Source of the DNA: Nitrospira sp.
GTDB lineage: Bacteria > Nitrospirota > Nitrospiria > Nitrospirales > Nitrospiraceae
Reading direction: 5' to 3'
DNA: 55,630 nt
Assembly: GCA_005116945.1 (NCBI GenBank)
Contig: SWDH01000042.1
Location: 1-55,630, forward strand
Positions 8,475 to 17,636 of the stretch are shown piece after piece. Numbering within the stretch: the stretch's first letter is position 1; every line of letters begins with the position of its first letter. A program made the translations under genes and the position numbers. The notes below the pieces were generated by a model, which was not told where the DNA came from, did not search any database, and was given only the letters and a program-made list of their open reading frames with translations.

Positions 8475-9501
8475 ACTCTACCAACGGTGCGGTGCCGGTC
8501 GATGGCACGATGGTTCCGATCTGGCAAGCTGGGTCACCTAAGGAAGTGGCGCGTGCGATAACAGACTGGGCGGCTGACGCCGGCACGACGAGAATCAACC
8601 CGATGCCCATATTGAAGACGCGGTACATCTCCTCGCGCTTAACTTGCCCAAGTCGGGCAATCGCTTGGAAAATAGGCGGCACAGACCAGGCGCTCCGCCG
8701 CACCTGTGCCCGTACGCCGGCTGGAAACACTCGTGGAAGATTCTCGGTAATGCCGCCGCCGGTGATATGGGCGATGCCGTTGATGGGACATTCCTGGATC
8801 AAGGTGAGCATCTGCTTAGCATAGATTCTGGTCGGCGTCAGCAACACGTCTCCAAGCGGCTGATCGAGCTCAGGTAGGCGACTGGTCACGGTGAGTTGCG
8901 CTTGATCCAACAAGACGCGGCGCGCGAGCGAATAGCCGTTGCTATGAAGACCGGTCGAAGCCAGTCCAATCAGGGCATCACCCGGCGCGATACTGCGGCC
9001 ATCGATGATCTTGGGGCGATCCACCACTCCGACGGCAAACCCTGCCAGGTCATATTCGCCCTCCGCATAGAAAGAGGGCATCTCGGCGGTTTCTCCACCG
9101 ATCAAGGCGCAGCCGGCTTGACGGCAGCCTTCGGCAATCCCTTTGAGCACGGATTCAGCCTTGGGGACGGCAAGCTTACCCGTTGCGAAATAATCCAAGA
9201 AGAACAGCGGCTCGGCCCCGCTCACGACGATGTCATTGACACACATGGCCACCAGATCGATGCCGACGGTATCGTGGCGATCCGTGAGGAAGGCGATTTT
9301 CAGTTTCGTGCCGACTCCATCGGTGCCGGAGACCAGGACCGGTTCGGCATAGCGATGGGCCTGAAGTTTAAACAATCCGCCGAACCCACCAAGGTCCGTG
9401 AGGACTTCCGGACGGAACGTGGATCGCACCAGCGGTGAAATACGGTCGACGAACTCGTCGCCCGCATCGATATCGACCCCGGCATCTCGATAGGTGGTCA
9501 T
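8464..9501 (-). CDS. purM: Phosphoribosylformylglycinamidine cyclo-ligase (AIR synthetase)
   Basis: PurM closes the imidazole ring of FGAM to AIR with ATP, step five of purine synthesis. The 345-residue length is typical. [11 protein letters not shown] opens the protein, GTDGVGTK (59-66) is the ATP/phosphate loop, and [14 protein letters not shown] (132-145) and [13 protein letters not shown] are family signatures. It is the first gene of the purM-purN unit. The 5' gap of 217 bases separates it from a divergent receiver gene and presumably holds both promoters. No PurR-like operator was recognised. Confidence 0.97.
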   Translation of the reverse strand: MTTYRDAGVDIDAGDEFVDRISPLVRSTFRPEVLTDLGGFGGLFKLQAHRYAEPVLVSGTDGVGTKLKIAFLTDRHDTVGIDLVAMCVNDIVVSGAEPLFFLDYFATGKLAVPKAESVLKGIAEGCRQAGCALIGGETAEMPSFYAEGEYDLAGFAVGVVDRPKIIDGRSIAPGDALIGLASTGLHSNGYSLARRVLLDQAQLTVTSRLPELDQPLGDVLLTPTRIYAKQMLTLIQECPINGIAHITGGGITENLPRVFPAGVRAQVRRSAWSVPPIFQAIARLGQVKREEMYRVFNMGIGLILVVPASAAQSVIARATSLGDPACQIGTIVPSTGTAPLVEYVD

Positions 9502-9718
9502 TGGGAAGGCATCTTAACGGAGCGCTGGCAGATCGGTCAACGAAGAGAAAAAACAGCTTTCTCTTGCAAACTTGCATTTGACCCGTATCATTCATGAATA
9601 GCACCTCCACGGCGATATCCCTCCTTCATTGCAGACGACTCTGGAGGCAGGTGGTCGTGGCTTCTGGGCAGGCACATGAGCTGTACCGCACTGATCGAGA
9701 TCTCGTCATGGCCATCGT

Positions 9719-10342
9719 ATGAACATCCTCCTGGTTGATGATTCCCCCGACGCACGGCTGCTGCTCCAAAAGATTTTGAGGGAAGCAGGGTATCGCGACA
9801 CCTTTTCTGCGTCTACAGCCTACGACGTATTCAAAAAGCTAGATGTGGAACATGGAGGAGCCGGCGCGAGCGAGATCGACTTGATCGTGATGGATGTCAG
9901 GATGCCGGAAATCGACGGAATCGAAGCGTGCCGTCGAATCAAGGACGTGGAGGCCTTGCGGGATATCCCGGTCATCATGATGACCGCGCGGAGCCAACCG
10001 GAGGTCTTGCGTGCCGCATTCGAAGCCGGCGCCATGGACTACATCAAGAAACCGTTCGAGGAAGTGGAACTGCTCGCCCGGATTAAAGCAGCATTGAAGC
10101 TAAAAAAAGAAATTGATGCGAGAAAGAGTTGGGAGCAGGAGTTAAATAAAACCATTCAAGATTTGGACGCAGCCTTGCAAGAGATGGGCGTTCTGCAGCA
10201 GCTTATTCCAGTCTGTCCCGTTTGCAAGAAGTCGTCGGGAGACCAGACCGTCGTGTCTGCGCTCGAATCGTATATTCAGGCACATCCCAATACCAAGTTC
10301 CATGACGCGGTCTGTCTCAGCTGCTCGACCCGTAAGGGGTAG
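9719..10342 (+). CDS. Receiver-domain protein with coiled-coil and CxxC...CxxC tail
   Basis: This 207-residue protein has an N-terminal receiver with Asp59 in LIVMDVRMPEIDG and the conserved lysine in YIKKPFEE. A helix of about 40 residues (KLKKEIDARKSWEQELNKTI onward) is probably a coiled coil. The tail has CPVCKK, then SALESYIQAHPNTKFHDAVC, then LSC. This matches the short cysteine-pair module often found at the C-terminus of PAS or receiver proteins (PICxxCKK...YIxxH...F...CPxC), which may bind metal. There is no DNA-binding domain, so output is probably through protein contact. It diverges from purM. Confidence 0.85.
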   Translation: MNILLVDDSPDARLLLQKILREAGYRDTFSASTAYDVFKKLDVEHGGAGASEIDLIVMDVRMPEIDGIEACRRIKDVEALRDIPVIMMTARSQPEVLRAAFEAGAMDYIKKPFEEVELLARIKAALKLKKEIDARKSWEQELNKTIQDLDAALQEMGVLQQLIPVCPVCKKSSGDQTVVSALESYIQAHPNTKFHDAVCLSCSTRKG

Positions 10343-10394
10343 GCCTGCATAGTTCAGAGTCGAAACGCTGCCTGCGCCATCTCCTCCAGCGCGC

Positions 10395-10635
10395 CTCTTT
10401 CAAATTCCCATTTACATTTTCAAGGGTAGCCTGGTCGATCCTCGATTGCGCGACCTTCTCACCCGCCCACCCATTGGCACACCGAGACGTGCCAGTAACC
10501 CGGTGGAGAGTCTTCTCATTCCCCAATTTCCCCAGAGGGAGTAGGTAGATTGTTCTTCAATGCGCGCATCGAGCGACCACCGCTTTATCGTGGGGGCTCT
10601 GCGAGCAAGAAGAACGGTCTGCCTGCTCCCTCCAT
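10395..10635. repeat. Dispersed repeat family 2, interrupted copy
   Basis: Bases 10398-10448 match the core of the copy at 18165-18310 (shared words CAAGGGTAGCCTGGTCGATC and CTCGATTGCGCG). The second half resumes near 10558 (TGCGCGCATCGAGCGA, then CTCTGCGAGCAAGAAG). About 105 bases of unrelated sequence lie between them. The copy fills the gap between two convergent regulatory genes. Confidence 0.6.
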
Positions 10636-10639
10636 CTCT

Positions 10640-12040
10640 CTATCCTTCGGGGCGCATCTCCACATCCAAGAGTTTGATCTTTCGATGGAGGTGGCTCCGT
10701 TCGACTTTCAAGTCTTCAGACGTGCGAGAGATATTCCAGTGATGCTCACGCAATTTTCGCGCGATGTAGTCCTTTTCAAACGCATTGCGGGCCTCCCTAA
10801 GCGAGTCATACGATTGAGTGAAGAGTGGATTGACCGTGGGAGGAGGAGTCGTCGCCTGGGATGTGGACCCAACAGGACGCGCCTGCAGCGAAAGACCCGC
10901 TTGCGCCGCCTCGATGACGGGCCCCGGCACCATGATCATGAGTCGTTCGATGAGGTTCCGCAATTCTCGAATATTTCCTGGCCAGTCGTATTGTTGAAAC
11001 ACGATCATCGCGTCCGGTGAGACCTCTTTCATCCGCAGGCCCTGCTCCTCGGCGTGGACTTTCATGAAGTGGCGAATGAGCAGCGGGACGTCTTCGCGGC
11101 GTTCCCTGAGCGGTGGTACGATGATTGGCACCACGTTCAGCCGATAGAAGAGGTCTTCGCGAAACAGGCCTTTTTCGATTTCCTTGATCAAATCCTTATT
11201 GGACGCGGCTAAGACCCGGACATCAACTTTCATGAGCTTGGTGCCACCGACACGAGTGAATTGTTGTTCCTGTAACGCCCGCAAGACTTTAGCTTGGGTG
11301 TTCAGGCTCATGTCTGCGATTTCGTCTAGAAACAGTGTGCCTCCGTCCGCTTGCTCGAACTGACCGCGTTTCATTGAGGTGGCGCCAGTGAAGGAACCCT
11401 TTTCGTGTCCGAACAGTTCACTCTCAATCAAGGTCTCCGGGATGGCCGCACAGTTCACCGCCACAAATGTTCGACCGGTTCTGGCACTGTGCTGGTGGAT
11501 GGCCCGCGCGACCAGTTCCTTCCCCGTTCCATTTTCTCCACCGATCAACACGCGACTGTTGGTTGGGCCAGCCGTCTCGATGAGTTGCCGTAACTGTTGC
11601 ATCGCCGGCGCCTGCCCAATCAACTCAAACTTCCGCTGGACCGTGGTCCGGAGTGTCCGGTTCTCTTGTTCCAACCGGTGTTGGTCCAAAGCATGTTTGA
11701 CACGCAGCGTGACATTCTCGAGCGACAAGGGTTTTTCAATATAGTCATAGGCCCCCAGCTTGATCGCCTTGACCGCTGTTTCGATCGAGCCGTGCCCGGA
11801 CATCATCATGATTTGTGCCGTCGGCGTCACCTCGCGAACCCGGCGCAGCGTTTCCATGCCGTCCATTTCCGGCATCCAGATATCGAGGAGCATAAGGTCT
11901 GGCGGATCCATGGTGTAGACGCGCAACGCCTCCAAGCCGTTCTTGACCACCGCCACGTCATACCCTTCGTCCCGCAGAATACTGCTCAAGGATGTGAGAA
12001 TTGACTCTTCGTCATCTACGACTAAGATCGATGCAGACAT
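10640..12040 (-). CDS. ntrX: NtrX-like sigma-54-dependent response regulator
   Basis: This 466-residue protein has a receiver with Asp53 (LMLLDIWMPEMDG), a sigma-54 AAA+ domain and a Fis-type helix-turn-helix. Walker A is GGENGTGKE (167-175) and Walker B is GGTLFLDE (233-240). The sigma-54-contacting loop reads GSFTGA (215-220) instead of the usual GAFTGA. The arginine-rich LREHHWNISRTSEDL near the C-terminus starts the DNA-binding helix pair. It follows the NtrY-like kinase on the same strand by about 80 bases, the usual NtrY/NtrX arrangement, which senses nitrogen or redox state in proteobacteria. The role in this organism is inferred. Confidence 0.88.
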   Translation of the reverse strand: MSASILVVDDEESILTSLSSILRDEGYDVAVVKNGLEALRVYTMDPPDLMLLDIWMPEMDGMETLRRVREVTPTAQIMMMSGHGSIETAVKAIKLGAYDYIEKPLSLENVTLRVKHALDQHRLEQENRTLRTTVQRKFELIGQAPAMQQLRQLIETAGPTNSRVLIGGENGTGKELVARAIHQHSARTGRTFVAVNCAAIPETLIESELFGHEKGSFTGATSMKRGQFEQADGGTLFLDEIADMSLNTQAKVLRALQEQQFTRVGGTKLMKVDVRVLAASNKDLIKEIEKGLFREDLFYRLNVVPIIVPPLRERREDVPLLIRHFMKVHAEEQGLRMKEVSPDAMIVFQQYDWPGNIRELRNLIERLMIMVPGPVIEAAQAGLSLQARPVGSTSQATTPPPTVNPLFTQSYDSLREARNAFEKDYIARKLREHHWNISRTSEDLKVERSHLHRKIKLLDVEMRPEG

Positions 12041-12072
12041 GAATCCCCCGTAATACGTAAACAGTGACCAGT

Positions 12073-12118
12073 GAGGTAGTACGAATCCTACCTCTCAGCA
12101 CTCAACGCTCAGCACTTT
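12073..12118 (-). other. Hairpin and iterated CAGCACT words between ntrY and ntrX
   Basis: GAGGTAG (12073-12079) pairs with CTACCTC (12088-12094) across an 8-base loop. It is followed by a short run of related words (CTCAGCACTCAACGCTCAGC). The site lies in the 81-base gap between the two coupled genes. It may modulate NtrX expression or be a repeat scar. Confidence 0.35.
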
Positions 12119-12121
12119 TTC

Positions 12122-14473
12122 TCACACAGGCAATTCGAACGTGAATACGGCCCCTTTCGGCTGATTCTGACCGGCCTGAATCTGGCCCTCATGATCGGTA
12201 ATAATGCGCCGTACGATTGCCAATCCCAGCCCGGTTCCCGTTTTCTTTCGCGTAAAGTATGGCACAAACAGTTTTTCCTGGTCTTCCGGCGCAATGCCCG
12301 GGCCTTCATCTGCCACACTCACGACGGCCCGCCGGCGTTTCGTATCATACTTCGTCGACAGCCACACTTTCCCTTTTTGTTGGCTCGCCTGGATTGCGTT
12401 GTCCAGCAGATTGACCATCACCCGCTTCAGTTGCTCGCGGTCGAAATTGAGAGACGGAAGATCTTCGTCCAATTCCACCATCAGCTCAATATCCTTGTGA
12501 GCCCCTCGATAGAGCGCCGTGACTTCGCTGATCACGTCGTGGAGCGACTGATGCGCCATCTGCGGGGTCGGCAGCCGGGCGAACTTCGAAAACTCATCAA
12601 CCATGTGCTTCAGGCTCGTTACTTCGTTGACGATCACGTTGGTCGCCTCGTCGAAGATGGTGTCGAAGTCCGGTGATTTTTCGAAGAACTTCTTCCGCAA
12701 CCGTTGCGCAGATAATTGGATGGGCGTCAACGGGTTCTTGATTTCGTGGGCTACTCGCCGCGCCACCTCTTGCCATGCCGCCACTTTTTGCGCCTTGATC
12801 AACTCCGTGAGATCTTCGAACACCAGCACAATACCGAGATCCTTATTTGCCTCATCCTTCATCCGCGACCCGTGCAGCCCTACGGTCAGGAATCTTCCAT
12901 CGATCTCCATCGGACCCTCGATCGTCAGCGTATCGCGCTGATCCGCCAGCATCCGATCGTAGACCGTCTGGAATAGATCGAGGTGAAACTCTTTAAACAC
13001 CTCATTGGCTTGTCTGCCGTGAAACCGATCCGCCGTCAGGCCAAGGATTCGCTCGCCGGACGGATTGAAATTCATGATCAGCCCGTTCTTATCGATGGAG
13101 AGCAAACCGGCGGCAATCGTCTCGACCACCGTTTCGATGTAGGCCCGACGGCGATCGAGTTCAAGGTTGCTGTGGCGCAATGAAATATTGGCGGCTTCGA
13201 TCTCGGACTTACTGCCCTGCAGATCCGCTGTCATATGGTTGAACGAATCGATGAGCGTGCCGATTTCATCGGTAGCCGTGGCTTCGATACGGACAGAGAG
13301 GTCCCCTTGGGCGATGGCTTTTGTGGCTTCCGCCAACCGTTGAATCGGCACCGTGATGCTGCGCGCAACATAAAATCCAAACCAGGTCGCTCCGAACAAA
13401 ATGAGCACGGTGATGACGGCGACGAAGAGATAGGCTCCGACTTTAATGGGGTTCTTCATGGCCTTGGTCTGCTTATACTCGTCGTACTGATGGCCAATCC
13501 CTTCCATTTTCGCCAGCAATGATTCCGGCACATAGGCCTCCACCACGACCACACCGCCGATCTCGCCGTTCCGTCCGCTGGCAGCGATCGGGGCAGCAGC
13601 TCGAACCAAACGCCCCGTTTGGGCCTCCTGCACCGCATTCACTTCCTGCTTCCCGGTGATCACTTGAAGGACCAGTTGACCGATGGGTAGATCGAGCGCT
13701 GCAGAAGGGATGTCGAGATCCAATGCCTTGGTGAGCGTTTCCATTTTCGCCGAGAAGACTTCAATCCCTGCCACGCCGAACTCCGTTCGCTTGCGCGCCA
13801 TCGCCGCGACCAACAGATCGCGGTGCTCTGTCAGCAGCATGTCCTCTCGATAGATTTCATGGCTGATGGCTCGGGCACTGTTTACCGCGAGGGTAATGTG
13901 GCCGGCGTGTTGCATCTTGGCCACGTCGTACGAGTCACGCATGACCTGTTCAATCTGATCGCTGAACCACACGTCTACGGCTTTATTGACCAGTCCGCTT
14001 GCGACCAGCGCGAGGAGCACTGTTGGAATGAGCGAAAAACCGATGAAGGCCGCCACTAACTTAGTCCTGAACCCCGACCCGAACAGCCGATGTCGCCGCT
14101 CGAAATACGCCTTAATGAGGTTGCGAGAGAGCAGCAACAATAAAACGACAAACCCGATCAGATCGAGATTGAGTAGCAGGAGGACGAACGCATAGCTGGT
14201 CGTCGGGAGAAAGGAGTCCGTTTCTTCGCCGCTAGGAGCCAAGAAATGTGAATAGTAAAAGGTCAGCGCGAGACAGGGGATCAGCAGAATCAGGACGATC
14301 CAGACCGGCCGCAAATGCATGGTTTTGCGTTCCGGCTCCGGGGTAGGCTCAGGTCGTGGGGAAGACTGATCAGCATGAGGACGCGGCGGCGCGATCCCGC
14401 TCATAGCACGACGGTCCGGTGTTGCCCCGGATAGGGAGCGTGAGTTCTTTTGAGTATCATTCACATCCGGCAT
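12122..14473 (-). CDS. ntrY: NtrY-like membrane sensor histidine kinase
   Basis: This 783-residue protein has a proline-rich cytoplasmic start. Membrane segments lie at about 55-75, 95-117 and 140-163, a large extracytoplasmic region follows, and a fourth segment lies near 345-370. Next come HAMP, PAS (YIETVVETIAAGLLSIDKNG), HisKA (VARRVAHEIKNPLTPIQLSA) and the ATPase domain ([25 protein letters not shown]). This order is typical of NtrY. It probably phosphorylates the NtrX-like regulator encoded immediately downstream. The input signal is not evident from sequence. The frame is intact and of normal length. Confidence 0.9.
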   Translation of the reverse strand: MPDVNDTQKNSRSLSGATPDRRAMSGIAPPRPHADQSSPRPEPTPEPERKTMHLRPVWIVLILLIPCLALTFYYSHFLAPSGEETDSFLPTTSYAFVLLLLNLDLIGFVVLLLLLSRNLIKAYFERRHRLFGSGFRTKLVAAFIGFSLIPTVLLALVASGLVNKAVDVWFSDQIEQVMRDSYDVAKMQHAGHITLAVNSARAISHEIYREDMLLTEHRDLLVAAMARKRTEFGVAGIEVFSAKMETLTKALDLDIPSAALDLPIGQLVLQVITGKQEVNAVQEAQTGRLVRAAAPIAASGRNGEIGGVVVVEAYVPESLLAKMEGIGHQYDEYKQTKAMKNPIKVGAYLFVAVITVLILFGATWFGFYVARSITVPIQRLAEATKAIAQGDLSVRIEATATDEIGTLIDSFNHMTADLQGSKSEIEAANISLRHSNLELDRRRAYIETVVETIAAGLLSIDKNGLIMNFNPSGERILGLTADRFHGRQANEVFKEFHLDLFQTVYDRMLADQRDTLTIEGPMEIDGRFLTVGLHGSRMKDEANKDLGIVLVFEDLTELIKAQKVAAWQEVARRVAHEIKNPLTPIQLSAQRLRKKFFEKSPDFDTIFDEATNVIVNEVTSLKHMVDEFSKFARLPTPQMAHQSLHDVISEVTALYRGAHKDIELMVELDEDLPSLNFDREQLKRVMVNLLDNAIQASQQKGKVWLSTKYDTKRRRAVVSVADEGPGIAPEDQEKLFVPYFTRKKTGTGLGLAIVRRIITDHEGQIQAGQNQPKGAVFTFELPV

Positions 14474-14607
14474 CGCTGATTGTCGGCGCTAGGAATCTGG
14501 AAAACGGAATACGCACGCTCACCGAATCTGGGGAGTGTTCCCCACGTCGTATAGAATGTGATGGCTGACAGACATGTTTGGGGTCGGCAGGCGGCAAGGG
14601 GGTACGA

Positions 14608-15006
14608 CTACTTGGCAGCCAAACTCACGTATTTCATTCGAAGGGCGTAGAGCATATCCCTCAGCACCGCCTGTTCTTCCGTTGTGAGATTGCCGTTGGT
14701 CTTGTCCTCTAAGACCGAGAGTAAGTCGATAATGTCTTTCGCTTGCGGTAGATTCGGCGGCATCGGAGGCTGCTGGGGATCAAGCTGTTCCCCCATCAAC
14801 ATCATCGAGGAACTGCCGAGTGAAATGACAAAGGAGGAAAAGGTGACGGGAATTCCCGAACTCTGGTGCGGATCGGATGATGCCGCCTCCTGGTGGGGCT
14901 GTACCTCCGACGCGGCAGGTGAGGCGCTAGAGGGACGGTCTGGTCCACTCCCGCCCCGCCGATCTCGAACGACAAACCCTTCTTCCTGTTCTGCGGCCAC
15001 AGACAT
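14608..15006 (-). CDS. DUF1844 domain protein
   Basis: This 132-residue protein has a low-complexity, proline- and serine-rich first half. The C-terminal half matches the DUF1844 family: FSSFVISLGSSSMMLMGE, a DP pair, NLPQAKDIIDLLSVLEDKT, GNLTTEEQAVL and a final LRMKYV. The family's function is unknown and it is widespread in bacteria. It is the first gene of the minus-strand group that continues with ntrY and ntrX, separated from ntrY by 134 bases. A family-1 repeat lies just upstream of its start. Confidence 0.8.
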   Translation of the reverse strand: MSVAAEQEEGFVVRDRRGGSGPDRPSSASPAASEVQPHQEAASSDPHQSSGIPVTFSSFVISLGSSSMMLMGEQLDPQQPPMPPNLPQAKDIIDLLSVLEDKTNGNLTTEEQAVLRDMLYALRMKYVSLAAK

Positions 15007-15070
15007 TTCCCCTGCTCTAGATGCAGCGATGGTACCCTATCATAGGCTCTAAAGCGGCGCAAGCCGCACA

Positions 15071-15196
15071 GCAGGGCGCTGGAAAAGTCCGTCAGCGGCG
15101 TTCTCGCATCGTTCAGATCCTCAACGTACCCTAGAGGGTACGCCTCCCGATCTTCACTCGCTGTGGCCTTGCTGACGGCCTTTTTGAGCGCCCTGC
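15071..15196. repeat. Dispersed palindromic repeat family 1, copy A
   Basis: The ends are inverted (GCAGGGCGCTGGAAAAG and CTTTTTGAGCGCCCTGC). Inside are CCGTCAGC and GCTGACGG arms and an apex hairpin (CGTACCCTAGAGGGTACG). The single-stranded form would fold into one long stem. It lies between the divergent DUF1844 gene and the mazG promoter. Confidence 0.9.
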
Positions 15197-15279
15197 GCTC
15201 GGTTCTTCTGCTGTGCGATACGTGTCGGGAATTGATTTTCCACCGTGCCGCAATAGTTGTCCCCCAGCCTGTTAACCGA

Positions 15280-15307
15280 TTGAAGCCTGTCTAGAACCAG
15301 GTATAAT
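15280..15307 (+). promoter_or_regulatory. Sigma-70-type promoter of mazG
   Basis: TTGAAG (15280-15285) and a perfect TATAAT (15302-15307) are separated by 16 bases. Transcription would start near 15314, after an upstream in-frame ATG that overlaps the -10 box. This makes the later ATG at 15342 the likely mazG start. Confidence 0.7.
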
Positions 15308-15341
15308 GAGCGCCCAGATTCGTGGGGCCATCAGAGGAACG

Positions 15342-16220
15342 ATGTCGGAACGATTTCATACATTGGTCGAATTGATGGCCGCGTTACGTGCGCCGGACGG
15401 CTGTCCATGGGACCGCAAGCAAACACATGACTCATTGAAACCCTATCTGCTCGAAGAAACCTACGAGGTGCTAGAAATTCTGGACCGGCAGGATCGGACG
15501 AAACTGCCGGAAGAGCTGGGTGATGTGCTGCTGCAAGTGCTCTTTCATAGCCAGATCGCCTCGGAGGAGGGGCGCTTTACCATTGAGGATGTGTTGGAAC
15601 AACTGGCCGACAAACTGATTCGAAGGCATCCCCACGTATTTGAACAGGGGGCGTCAGATCTGACCCCCAAGAATGCAGATCAAGTGGTCGCGCGGTGGGA
15701 AGAGATTAAACGGACGGAGCGCCAGGCTTCTGGACGACCGGACTCGGTGCTCGACGGTGTGCCGCAGACCTTGCCGGCTCTTCTGAGAGCCTATCAATTG
15801 CAAGCCCGTGCGTCGCGCGTTGGCTTCGATTGGACCCACGATGCAAAAGGCTTCGATCAGGTTCTTGGCAAGATTGAAGAAGAAATCCAGGAACTCCGTG
15901 CCGCGATCCGAGCCCCTGCGTCGAATCCGACAGAGTCAGACTCCGGCGCCGCAATTGCCCGGCAGGCGCAGATTGTCGCAGAATTCGGCGATGTGCTATT
16001 TTCACTTGTGAACCTTGGTCGCTTCATCAAGGTGAATCCGGAAGACGCGCTACGCCAATCTGCCAATCGATTCGTCGAGCGGTTTCAATTCATCGAAGCC
16101 CAGGCCGTTGCGTCAGGCCGTGCGGTTGGAGACCTTTCGTTCGCAGAAATGGATCGATTGTGGGATGAAGCCAAGAAGCAGAATCCCGTTACCGTCACCG
16201 AGGAACGCCGTCATGAGTGA
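15342..16220 (+). CDS. mazG: Nucleoside triphosphate pyrophosphohydrolase
   Basis: MazG hydrolyses NTPs or dNTPs to monophosphates and pyrophosphate, with roles in nucleotide-pool cleaning and (p)ppGpp control. This 292-residue copy has two MazG-type repeats. The first contains DGCPWDRKQTHDSLKPYLLEE and EELGDVLLQVLFHS, with the EExxE and ExxD metal-binding glutamates. The second ends near EFGDVLFSLVNLGR. The start at 15342 is preferred because AGAGGA lies just before it and the promoter covers the ATG at 15306. Its stop overlaps the next gene by eight bases, so the two are coupled. Confidence 0.93.
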   Translation: MSERFHTLVELMAALRAPDGCPWDRKQTHDSLKPYLLEETYEVLEILDRQDRTKLPEELGDVLLQVLFHSQIASEEGRFTIEDVLEQLADKLIRRHPHVFEQGASDLTPKNADQVVARWEEIKRTERQASGRPDSVLDGVPQTLPALLRAYQLQARASRVGFDWTHDAKGFDQVLGKIEEEIQELRAAIRAPASNPTESDSGAAIARQAQIVAEFGDVLFSLVNLGRFIKVNPEDALRQSANRFVERFQFIEAQAVASGRAVGDLSFAEMDRLWDEAKKQNPVTVTEERRHE

Positions 16221-16830
16221 TGAGTCCAATCCCTACCAGGAAGGCAAGCGCGCTGGCATTCACCCGCTCATCGTCGTCTTCGTCGTCTTGATTGGGCTCT
16301 GGTTATTTGTGTTTCTCATCGTGCCCGGCTCGAAGAACAAGCAAGCCACCGGGACAGAGGGGCCAGCCGGACCGATCATCGAAGATCCTGAAGCGGCGGC
16401 TCTACTTTTCAAAGTCCAGGCCGTCGTCTCAGACATGAACGCCATCAGCCTCTCGGTTCCTCCAGAAGCAACCGACAGCCAAGTCGCCGGGCTCTTGAAG
16501 AGGTTTAAAAGCGACCGGCTGGCCGGCACCTTGACCGACCTCCTACCTCCTACCACCCCCGGCCACAAACTAGGGGACCATGCCGTTGCTGACATTTACA
16601 TTGTGTCCGACGCCCAATATGCGCAGGCCGATGTGATCCGTATTTTGACACGCGGCGCGCATGCACCAGGCAATCTCTACCCACAGGCCGTTCCCTTCGA
16701 AACGGCGATGGAAGCCATCCGTGGGCACTACCGCATCGATCTCAACGACACCGGCAATCCCGACAGCGCCTCCCTCGGCTTTGCGGATGAGTCGGGGGTG
16801 CATTCGCGTCAGTATCGAAAAATCTTTTAG
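16213..16830 (+). CDS. Membrane-anchored hypothetical protein
   Basis: This 205-residue protein has a short cytoplasmic head, one membrane segment at about 18-37 (HPLIVVFVVLIGLWLFVFLI) and a soluble, probably periplasmic domain. The soluble part has a helical region (LLFKVQAVVSDMNAISLSV) and a final alpha/beta part (ADIYIVSDAQYAQADVIRIL). I recognise no family. The ATG overlaps the mazG stop. The gene ends right at the start of family-1 repeat copy B, which may serve as its transcription terminator. Confidence 0.65.
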   Translation: MSDESNPYQEGKRAGIHPLIVVFVVLIGLWLFVFLIVPGSKNKQATGTEGPAGPIIEDPEAAALLFKVQAVVSDMNAISLSVPPEATDSQVAGLLKRFKSDRLAGTLTDLLPPTTPGHKLGDHAVADIYIVSDAQYAQADVIRILTRGAHAPGNLYPQAVPFETAMEAIRGHYRIDLNDTGNPDSASLGFADESGVHSRQYRKIF

Positions 16831-16956
16831 CAGGCTGCCCCAAAAGGCCGCCAGCTTTGTTCTCGGTTCGACAAAATCCTCAACGTACCCCAGAGGGTAC
16901 GCCTGCGGTTTTCTCTCGCCTGCGGCCGCGCTGGACGGCCTTTTTGAGCAGCCTGC
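16830..16956. repeat. Dispersed palindromic repeat family 1, copy B
   Basis: It begins at the last base of the upstream stop codon. Ends are GCAGGCTGCCCCAAAAGG and CCTTTTTGAGCAGCCTGC, with apex hairpin CGTACCCCAGAGGGTACG. The remaining 184 bases to the next gene show nothing recognisable. Confidence 0.9.
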
Positions 16957-17140
16957 AGTTCGGTACCGAAGCGGCGTTCTCATTGTCTCTGGAGCAGGAA
17001 CCTGTAGAATCTCCATCAGGCTGTCCCGTAGCATTAACGGCATGGGTGCCTGTGTGATTGCAAGATCTGACATTCATTGCCCGCGTCCGTCCAGGATACT
17101 TGTAAGAAGTGCTGTCGAAGAAACCTGACGGGGCGATTGC

Positions 17141-17515
17141 TTGGACCGCCGCAATAACTATGAGCCTATCAGGTACAAAAAAGCAATTCTCCTTGGTTCT
17201 GGCATTGTGGTTTTCTTGCTGATACTGATGATCAGCGCAAGGGTTATTCGCAATCAAATATTTGGAGATGAGTATAGACGCCTGGAAGCTGTAACGGTTG
17301 GAATGTCAGAAAGGGAAGTCATAGATCTTTTAGGACAACCGCACAAAACTTATTACAGAGACTCAGCGCCAAAGGATTATTACGTTCCCGGCTATGCTCA
17401 TAAAGAAAGGGCCATTTCTAATAAGGTATTCATCTACAGCTTCAGTGAGCCGATTGCTTATTATTACCTGGATAACAATAACAAGGTTGAAGATGCCTTC
17501 GTTGGCGGGAGTTAG
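17141..17515 (+). CDS. Membrane-anchored BamE/SmpA-like protein
   Basis: This 124-residue protein has a membrane segment at about residues 14-33 (KKAILLGSGIVVFLLILMIS). A soluble domain follows with the BamE-like signature VTVGMSEREVIDLLGQP and a later tyrosine-rich strand (EPIAYYYLDNNNK). BamE-type domains bind outer-membrane assembly partners, but this one is anchored by a helix rather than a lipid. The start is TTG at 17141, with GACGGGG about seven bases upstream. The gene is visibly more A+T-rich than its neighbours and uses AAA, AAT and ATA codons freely, which suggests transfer. Confidence 0.6.
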   Translation: MDRRNNYEPIRYKKAILLGSGIVVFLLILMISARVIRNQIFGDEYRRLEAVTVGMSEREVIDLLGQPHKTYYRDSAPKDYYVPGYAHKERAISNKVFIYSFSEPIAYYYLDNNNKVEDAFVGGS

Positions 17516-17636
17516 TTGTCCCGCCCGCCTATCCGGTAGGGGATCCGGTTCGACTTGCCATCTGTATTCACGCCTCAACCTTAGACTCGACCTTTACGTC
17601 GCGCCTTTCTCGCTTGTCGCGCGCGTCACGCAGTTA

